Shown in pieces: positions 56,257 to 64,000 of a DNA stretch of 64,000 nt (positions within the stretch are counted from its first letter, which is position 1; every line of letters begins with the position of its first letter). Source of the DNA: Umbilicaria muhlenbergii. Lineage: Eukaryota > Ascomycota > Lecanoromycetes > Umbilicariales > Umbilicariaceae. The notes below the pieces were generated by a model that was not told the origin of the DNA, ran no database searches, and was given only the letters and a program-made list of their open reading frames with translations. The DNA lies in NCBI GenBank assembly GCA_000611775.1, contig KK106982.1:4100996-4164995 (forward strand), written 5' to 3'. The position numbers and the translations under genes are program-made.

Positions 56257-57672
56257 TTACATATAGATGATCGGAACGGGTATACATATGGTAGGCTTTG
56301 ACTTCTCCCTCTCGGCACTTCAGCGATGGCGTGGGGCGCTTGGACTGTCATGCTTCAGGCGTCATGCCCGGATATGTGTTGGCGGCATGTTTGATATGGC
56401 AAGAGTCTATGAGTACATATGTAGAGTGCTGATAGTACGTCGGTATAGTAGGAGTCTAGAGTATATATATTAAGTAGCCGGGTACTGTGAATATTCTAGA
56501 TAAGATGTCCTCTATCCACCCAACCTTTCTTCTTAGGAGCTGGTGGCTTCGCCGCAGCAACGATACCAAGAAGTAGCCCTTTCATATATTGTAAGACACT
56601 CACTGGCTTACTGACAAAGATGCGATCGCTTCTCGGCATAGTCTGGGGTGTACTACCCCACACATCACTAGATGCTTATTTCTTTAGTTGGGGGCAGCTC
56701 CACGACGGGAAATGTACATTGGTGGTGCTTTGGATATACATTGTCTAGTCCCGTCTAGCCACAAAGTACCCCGTACTCGTACCATGAATATGTGGCGATG
56801 ATGCTTTACGTAGCACAAGCTTCTTTACTTCTCCCACGAACCACGACCTTCTGGCTGCTTCCCAAACCCGAGTCAGTACCTGAAGCCTGCAGGCATGCAA
56901 GCACCTCGATATGGCATGTCCAACCGGCGAGGCAATCCTCCCGGCCCAAGCAAAGGGCTCTTGGGATCAAGGATGCAGTGGAAGTTGCAGCGCGATGCAA
57001 CATGCCGACGGGAGAAGTCAGGCATTTGAGGACTAAGGAGCAGTTCCCCCGAGCATTTCCCCTCTTCTGATCCCATTTACCCCAAGGCTTTTGATTTGAT
57101 GTTCTTATCGAACCTCCGAAGCGAAGGACGTCGTGATTCGACAAAACCTGCCTTAGCTCTCAATGGATCACACCAACCCGCGCCACAACCTGGGAACGGA
57201 AAAATAGCTGGTCGTTGTTATTTATGACGGCGAGGCGAAGAGCGATAAGCTCCGCAATAGGTGCGGCCTGCCAGCTTGAACCTGGAGGAGACGTCAAGTA
57301 TTTACGCCCAATGGGCACGACCGATTTCACGCCTTCCACAACCCTCGTGCGCGTACCGAGGATGACGTTAAGGCGCCCCTCGCCGATGAACCGGATATCT
57401 TACCCTGACTCTATCTGCGCCGGGCGGCCTGTTATCTGGTGCCTATTTGCCTACTGAGGGTTGCTACCGCCCTATGTAGCATATTGTCACATGAGGATCT
57501 ACCCCAAGCTTGTTAGCACCCCTAACCCCCCTTATCGTCCAGATAATGATGGTGGCCCGAAACCGTGGGGACGTACTTGTATCGATGTAACCCCGGCATC
57601 CTGGGTCTCGTGCGTTATGCAACCTCTTGGGAGACGTACATCTTCAAACTGCCATCTTCACCAATCGACATC
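56257..57672. other. intergenic, no supported gene
   Basis: This is the 3' flank of the hydrolase and the upstream region of the permease. Overlapping frames on both strands at 56790-57150 have no domain or splice support. Confidence 0.45.
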
Positions 57673-59602
57673 ATGGCCGACATTCGATCGTATAGTCAAT
57701 CTGGACGACATCGGTCCGTCGCAGAGGAGCCAGTCACGTCGGTGCTGAAGGGTGGGGATGTCCCGGTGTATGATCGCGAGTTGACTGCCGACGAAGAGGT
57801 TTTGGCGGCGTTGGGTTACAAGCCCGAATTCAAAAGAGAATTTACCCTGTGGACGACGTTCTGTGTCAGCTTTGCGGTATTAGGGTTGCTTCCGAGTTTT
57901 GCCAGTACTTTGTACTATGTGCGTCCACAAGATGAAACCATGCGCCTTGGGAATATGCTGACTTTTTTGGTTCGTCAAAGGGAATGGGTTATGCTGGGAC
58001 TCCCGGGATGGTTTGGGGATGGCTCATTGCCATGATCTTCATCCAATGTGTGGCCATGAGCATGGCCGAGCTCTGTTCCTCGATGCCCACAAGTGGAGGG
58101 CTGTATTATGCTGCAGCCGTTTTGGCACCTCCTGGATGGGGACCGCTCGCTGCGTGGATTACTGGATGGTCCAATTGGCTTGGTCAAGTCACCGGTGCTC
58201 CTTCGGTCGATTATGCCCTTTCCGCTATGATACTGGCTGCAGCGTCCATCAATGATCCGAATTATGTGCCAACACGCTATCAGACGTTCCTCCTAACAGC
58301 ACTGATTATGGTCGTTCATGGCTGCATCAGTAGTATGCCGACCAGATGGATTGCAAACTTCAATTCTTGGGGGTCTTCCTTTAATATTGTCGCTCTCTTC
58401 GTTGTCATCATCATGATCCCAGCCGGCACCAACCGAGTTGGCCAAGGCCTGCCCAAGTTTTCTGCGTCGTCCCAGGTGTGGGGCAATATCTATAATGGTA
58501 CCGACTTTCCCGCTGGAGTGGCGATTCTCATGACCTTCGTGGCCGTGATCTGGACAATGAGTGGTAAGTCAAGGATAATCTACAGAATTCAAGGACGAGT
58601 CAGCTGATAGGACAGGTTACGACGCCCCTTTCCACCTGAGCGAGGAATGCTCGAATGCGAACATTGCTTCCCCTCGAGCCATTGTCCTCACATCCGGGGT
58701 AGGAGGCCTTTTCGGCTGGTTTCTCCAACTGGTAGTCGCATACACAGTTATTGACATCCCTTCGGTCATTTCATCTGAACTAGGGCAACCATGGGCCGCA
58801 TACCTCCTGCAAGTGATGCCCCAGAAAACGGCCTTGGCCATCCTCGCCCTCACAATCATGTGCGCTTTCTCCATGGGTCAAGGCTGCATGGTCGCCGCAT
58901 CCCGAGTCACTTTTGCCTATGCCCGCGATGGCTGTTTCCCGGCTTCTCACATCATCAAGCGTGTGAACAGGCACACGCACACTCCAGTCAATGCAGTCTG
59001 GTTCAATACTACTATCGGTATTCTTCTGACATTGCTCATCTTCGCGGGCGAGATCGCCATCGGAGCTATCTTCTCGATCGCGGCTGTTGCTGCATTCGTC
59101 GCTTTCACCGTTCCAATCTTTATCAGGGTTTTTTTCGTGGGGAATAGATTCAGGCCGGGACCGTGGAATCTGGGTAGGTTTAGTATGCCGATTGGGGTGA
59201 TGGCTTGTTCGTTTGTGGCGTTGATGGTACCGATTCTCTGTTTACCTAGTGTGACGGGTGGTGACCTCGAGTGAGTCTCTCCTATTCATTCTTTCTTTAC
59301 CTCTCTTAATATTACGTCTTTGGCTAACCATGATTCTCTCCAGTCCGTCCACAATGAACTGGACATGCCTCGTATACGGCGGCCCCATGCTCGGGGCCAT
59401 GATCTGGTGGGCTGTCAGTGCCCGTCATTGGTTCAAGGGTCCAAAAGTCAACATCGAGCATCAAATGCTGGGGAGAGGGGATAACGTTATCGATGCCAAA
59501 GAAGTCGGGGCCGAGAGCGGTGGTGAGAGCGGTGACAGCGCTCATAGTCTGCGGACGGAGTCGAGAGCGTTAGCAGACAAAGAGGCTGCAGACCTGGCAT
59601 GA
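57673..59602 (+). CDS. APC-family amino acid/GABA permease, UGA4-like
   Basis: Four exons, 57673-57918, 57981-58563, 58616-59270 and 59344-59602, give 580 residues; introns are 62, 52 and 73 bp and phases agree. The N-terminus is cytosolic (about 65 residues) and includes EEVLAALGYKPEFKREFTLW, a standard lead-in of the fungal ACT subfamily (GABA, choline and polyamine permeases). TM1 is FCVSFAVLGLLPSFASTLYY. The typical SSMPTSGGLYYAAAVLAPP and WITGWSNWLGQVTGAPS follow, and SGYDAPFHLSEECSNANIAS (TM6-TM7 loop, the amino-acid permease E-E motif) is present. Twelve spans are expected. It probably imports GABA or another amine or amino acid across the plasma membrane. The UGA4 name is by subfamily only. 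The C-terminal 50 residues are polar. Confidence 0.92.
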
Positions 59603-60595
59603 TGGTCCTTTCGTTTGATATTTATATATACACCGGCGCGGGAGAAGCGGGCCTGGATGTCTTTGGACTTGTTGTCTATTGTATACCTATATGTATTGTG
59701 CTTTTCCATGTTGCACAGACGCATACCCCAAGAGCGGTACACTTGTTATGTAGCTACCATGGTGTATTCGCGTACTTTACACGCTATTCGTACTCATGTC
59801 GCTGACTTAAGGTCTAGACCAATTGTTCGCGGGGATTGCAGCATCGTGGCTTGCGTAAAGCAGTCCGAAGAGGAGCTGAACAATCATACATGCTGGCATC
59901 ACCGTTTGAGCTATCTCGATCATAATCCTACCCTAATCGTCGTCTTCCTCCTATCACAACTGTGGTTGAACTCCATTGAACGCTTGCCCAAGTTTAGACA
60001 AGTAGAGGCACGGAACTGGGCACTGTTACATCCCCAACTCCTCCATAACCTTAGAAAACTCCTTTGCCATGCCATAGGAAAGAGCTAGGCATTGAGGCTT
60101 ACACTGTAACGCAATGACCCATTCGCCCAGTTGCAAAGGTCCTGCTGGATGAAATGGATGTACTCCAGCTGACAGCAGCACCGGCGATACTCCAGCCTGC
60201 AAACAAAAGATGCCCCCCATCCAAGCCAGCAGCATGCCCAAAGCGCGTCATCCCACTCATCTTTTTCACACCCGTGACACCCCACTCATCCCTTTCGCTT
60301 CCGCCTCTTCCAGTGAACAACCAGACCACCAGCCTCACAACTTCCCATCACTCCCCACCTGCGCGTCGTGTGTATTGCCGCCGCGAGAGATACCACGCCG
60401 CAACGCGCTTACTGGCCCCTTGGCTTGGAGCGCTGTGGCCAACATTACGTAATCAGTCAAGTATTAGTTATTTCGAGGCTCTATAGCTTCTACGAATAAG
60501 ACACTCATTATTTGAATTCTCAACCCCATTAGTAGGACCTCGTTCACTGAGGGCTGAACTGGGATTCTTCACTGAGAGCACCTCCTACAACAATT
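59603..60595. other. intergenic, no firm gene
   Basis: Minus-strand frames around 60085-60285 include a Cys-cluster stretch (LEYRRCCCQLEYIHFIQQDL) that follows a good splice acceptor (TTTGCAG). A small spliced gene is conceivable, but I could not find its other exons. Confidence 0.35.
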
Positions 60596-60840
60596 CTGCA
60601 TACACCTGTCTCATCAGCCTCTTAAGGCTTCCTTCCTGAACGATTATACCCCACGGCGACCAGAACACGTACGGCTGGCTGTGAATCACGTTCAAAACTC
60701 CCTTCAACACCATATATGAAGCCACAGAAATCCTGCATACGCCTGTCTCATCAGCCTCTTGAGCTTCCTTCCTGAACGATCAGACCTCACGGTGATCAGA
60801 ACATGTACAGCTGGCTGTGAATCATGTATGAAACTCCCCC
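60596..60840 (+). repeat. 137-bp tandem duplication, second copy mutated
   Basis: Unit 1 (60596-60704) and unit 2 (60733-60839) share CTGTCTCATCAGCCTCTT, CTTCCTTCCTGAACGAT and GGCTGGCTGTGAATCA-like words. The units differ mostly by C-to-T and G-to-A changes, for example CACGTACGG against CATGTACAG. It lies at the border of the right-hand AT-rich island. Confidence 0.8.
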
Positions 60841-61287
60841 TAAAACACATTCACCATCAAACAATGACTACATGAGTGAGCAATCATCTCTACTGTTGAA
60901 TACAACTTGCCGTTTCTGACAGAAGGAAGAAGAATAGGCAGGTATAACTTCTGACTACAGACATTGAGGAAGGAGGAATGAAGCATCAAAGCACCTCTAT
61001 GCTGAGTTAGCATATCACAACAAATCAGGTATAAGTAGGAGAGCTGAGAATGAATCCTTCTCATCATACTTTCACCCCTTACCTCATTTCTCATGAACCC
61101 CCCCCCCCCCCTAAAGAATGAAGAGCATGATAGATGTTGAGAGCCTTTAACCTCAGAAGTCAAGTCAAGCTAGGGAAGCAGAGGCAGAGCTGAGTCACAG
61201 ATCAATTGAACCCTCAGGGATTTAAAAAGTCATCATCAGACTCAGACAGCTTTCACTCACTTCTTGAGATCATCAGAGGAAGACAAC
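60841..61287. other. AT-rich hypermutated DNA, no gene
   Basis: It has low CpG and abundant CpA/TpG. A run of 12 or so C residues stands at 61098-61111. Confidence 0.5.
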
Positions 61288-61440
61288 TGTAAGAGGGTGA
61301 GTGTATGACGGTCGTCGTATAGGAGTTGAACGAGGTGTCGTAGGCAATATAGTCATGATAGGCCAATGCAATGGTTATATGTCTTCTATTCAGTGGCAAA
61401 ACTGATCACTGAGGAAGCAGGTTTCTGCACCTCCTTGTGA
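61288..61440 (+). repeat. LTR-like dispersed repeat, copy 2
   Basis: It matches 6049-6207 (see there) and begins TGTAAGAGGGTGAG. The LTR may extend to about 61630 (ending GACGTCGTAACA) or further; the first copy diverges, so the limit is unclear. CpG sites survive in it and in the GC-rich stretch 61570-61640. Confidence 0.55.
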
Positions 61441-63412
61441 AGAGTTTTCACTTGATGCCAAGGCGCTAAGCGCTGAGTCATCATATCTAAGTTATAGTGT
61501 CGTACCATAGTGTCGTACTATAGTGTTGTACTGTTATACTATATATGGTGGCCCTGACACAGCATTCCCCTTCTTATGACGCCGTCCCCGGGGTCAACTG
61601 GCCATTCGTAAGCCTCGTTACGACGTCGTAACAGTTGAGGTTGTAGGGTGGTCACGTGAGACTGCACTAAAGTAAGGCTGACCATGTGCCCTCACTTAAT
61701 TGTGATGATATCACGCTGGCAGTAAGCTTTCTTCATAACACAAACATCAAATTCATCATGTTTACAGTAGGTTCAAAACGCCCTTCCCTTTGTGTTTATT
61801 CTTCATCATTTGTCTTATGACATGTTTGTTGTACCTCTCACAGCTTTTCCACAGCTCATTGAGTGACCTGATGACTTCATGATGTCATCCTCATTGCAGA
61901 GGTGGTCACCTCATGGAGGGAGCATCATGAAGCTCATAGCTCATGCCTCATTTGCAGTGTCGTACTTCCTGTCATACATCATATGAATGCTAACATGATA
62001 TATAGGCGATCAATATCTGAACTCTTGAACTCACAGCCGTGAACAATGGTGGAGACTCACCTCCACCAGGCAAGCCTGTCAGCCTTCACGCTCAGTGTGA
62101 TGAGGAGGGCTCTGAGGCGTCATCATCAACAGGTGAACTCATGATGATTGACACTTTCAGAAAGAGATGAGGAAGCAGGAGGAGGAAACAATCTGTTCAG
62201 CATCTGAAGAGGGCTCAGCATCTACCTTCAGGTGACATCTCTGATGAGGAGTTCTGCTCTGTGTGATGTCATGATGATTCCTCACTGCCGGCTCATGTGC
62301 AGCAGGCTCATCATCATGAGCGTGTGATTTAAGAGAACCTCAGTCACATGTTATTGAGTATTGCTCACTGTGGCCCTTGCAGAAGAGCCGGGGTTGATCA
62401 GTGCTTCATGTCACAGGTCAATTCAGCCTGCGCTCATTACACATCACTCTGCAACCCTCATGATTAATGCATGATGAAGCTCTTGATCATCACTGCTTTG
62501 ATCTCTGAGAGCTCTGATGTTGTTGTCCTGGCGTATGTTTATGATGATCAGAGGGGTGACAGCACACTGTAAGTCTGCTTTCCTCAATCCTCTTTTATTT
62601 TGTTTAGTATGACAAAGTGTCATACTTTATGTTATACTTTTGTCATACTTTATGTCATACTTTTGCATTGCTAACTAGTCATAATGTTTAATGATTGATC
62701 ATCAGATCCTCATGCTGCTGCCTTTTATCAATCATTATCAGTATCTTTCACACCCTCTGCAGCTGCTTCTTAATGTGAGTCTCTTGACTTCCTTGAGGTT
62801 GACATGAGTTAATTCAGTAGTCTTGAGAAGCTCATTCAAGCTCTTACTGTCTTGTTGAAGAGCACTGCTCACACTCTTTGTATCCTTAACACTCATCAAT
62901 CTTATCATCATCAAGAGTATATTGAACTCTGTGAGTAGCATCACATTGAGGAGATGAGGTCAGAGGCTTCATTAAATAATGAAGAAGAATATGAGACAGT
63001 GAAAGACAAGTAAATAAATGAGGATGACTTAATGTGATGCTGATGAAGGGTTGAGTGCAAGGTGTTGACCTCAGATTTACTTTAATCTTTAAACCTGAAA
63101 TGAAATGCTTCTGCGCTTAAGTGTTCTCTGCAATGTGATATGTCTGTTATAATGTAATTTATGCAGTAATCTTATTAAAGATTCTGTCATAACATCATAA
63201 CATCATAGCCTCTTTTCCTGTTAATGTAAGAGAAATCTGATGCTCTTGACCCTTGCTGTAGATCACTTATAAGGCCTTAATAAAACCTGTAAAACCTCTT
63301 GAGGAAAATCAGGAAAGAGTGTTCTTATGACATTAATTAAATTCTGTTTGAACTGTTCAGATTGTTTAAACTGTTTAAATTATTCAGCATGTTTGATGTC
63401 CTGCCTTCATCA
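61441..63412. other. AT-rich island with possible gag fossil, no gene
   Basis: The plus strand near 62030-62280 keeps a protein-like stretch (GGDSPPPGKPVSLHAQCDEE) downstream of the LTR-like repeat, consistent with a decayed gag of the same element family as at 7.6 kb. The remainder is CpG-poor. A short local repeat of GTCATACTTTATG words lies at 62610-62665. Confidence 0.45.
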
Positions 63413-63960
63413 GCTTCAGTAATCAGTATTCATCATACTGATATGTTCATCACTGGTATGTTTATCATATTAATATATTCATCACGGCTTGCTTCCTGAG
63501 CATGTAGGTCACGGACTGCTGATATTTCAGTCATATCACTGACTTCAGTATTTGTTGTACTGGTATATTCATCACTGATATGTTTATCATATTGATATAT
63601 TTGTCACAGCTTGCTTCTCAAACATGTAGATCACAGACTGCTGATGTTTCAGTTGTATCATCAACTTTAATATTCATTGTACTAATATATTCATCACTGA
63701 TATGTTCATCATATTGATATATTCATCACAGCTTGCTTTTTGAGCATATAAGTCATGAACTGCTGGTGTTTCAGTTGTACTGCCAGCTTCAATATTCATT
63801 GTACTGATATATTTGTCACTGGTATGTTTGTTGTATTAATATATTCATCATGACTTGCTTCTTGAGCATGTAGGTCATGAACTGCTGGTGTTTCAATCAT
63901 ATCATCAGCTTCAGTATTCATTGTATTGATATATTTGTCATGATTTGCTTTTTAAGTATG
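63413..63960 (+). repeat. 122-bp tandem satellite, about 4.5 units
   Basis: The marker word GCTTGCTTC/GCTTGCTTT recurs at 63487, 63609, 63731 and 63853 (as ACTTGCTTC), exactly 122 bp apart, and again at 63943 after a shortened unit. Units contain sub-repeats of ATATTCATCACTGATATG. Differences between units are largely C/T and G/A. The period is not a multiple of three, so it is not a coding repeat. Confidence 0.88.
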
Positions 63961-64000
63961 TAAATTTCACATCACTGATGTTCTGATGAGATCATCACAT

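Noticed and set aside
1-64000. tRNA or rRNA genes
   Set aside because: I looked for B-box-like GGTTCGANNCC words and conserved rRNA stretches and saw none convincing; a dedicated tRNA search would be needed to exclude them.

Overview
The window looks like a chromosome segment of a filamentous ascomycete (Pezizomycotina). Host genes have short introns (49-75 bp) with GT..AG ends, some with a CTAAC/CTAATAC branch site. The recognisable proteins are fungal: a PEX6 peroxin, a Yeh1-like steryl ester hydrolase, a UGA4-like amino-acid/GABA permease, a PHO84/GIT1-like phosphate symporter, a DHA2 drug/basic amino acid transporter and a decayed NB-ARC/TPR (NLR-type) gene. I could not place the genus.

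Layout. 1-17.9 kb is a repeat-rich block of Ty1/Copia fossils, all on the minus strand: four copies of one family (A), with two copies sharing a single LTR. They surround a broken SF1 helicase fragment (4.3-5.3 kb) and an older, hypermutated AT-rich patch with a gag-like zinc knuckle (5.3-7.8 kb). 19.8-20.9 kb holds a three-exon secreted cysteine-rich protein. 21.5-25.9 kb is a Copia element of a second family (B), with an identical solo LTR at 27.1 kb. 27.9-29.9 kb is a six-exon DHA2 transporter. 30-33.3 kb is a graveyard: a broken conserved fungal gene, a solo A-LTR with a 5-bp target duplication, and a foldback MITE. 33.5-35.6 kb is an intronless 717-residue protein of unknown function. 36.9-40.2 kb is a decayed NLR, bracketed by AT-rich islands.

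42-59.6 kb is the gene-rich core: phosphate symporter (minus), an Arg/Glu-rich coiled-coil protein (minus), PEX6 (minus), divergent steryl ester hydrolase (plus), and the GABA-type permease (plus). Two of these concern lipid turnover: the hydrolase can release fatty acids from steryl esters, and PEX6 supports import of the enzymes that break fatty acids down in peroxisomes. A CCTCGG box about 100 bp upstream of PEX6 fits fatty-acid induction. 60.5-64 kb returns to hypermutated AT-rich DNA with an LTR-like repeat shared with 6.0 kb and a 122-bp satellite.

The most unusual signal is the mutation pattern of the repeats. Comparing Copia copies by eye, C-to-T changes (both strands) fall mainly at CpG and CpC, while CpA is largely spared. 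This is the reverse of classical Neurospora RIP, and the AT-rich islands are correspondingly rich in CpA/TpG. I did not find a convincing new multi-gene system; the best uncharacterised genes are the secreted protein at 19.8 kb and the 717-residue orphan at 33.5 kb.
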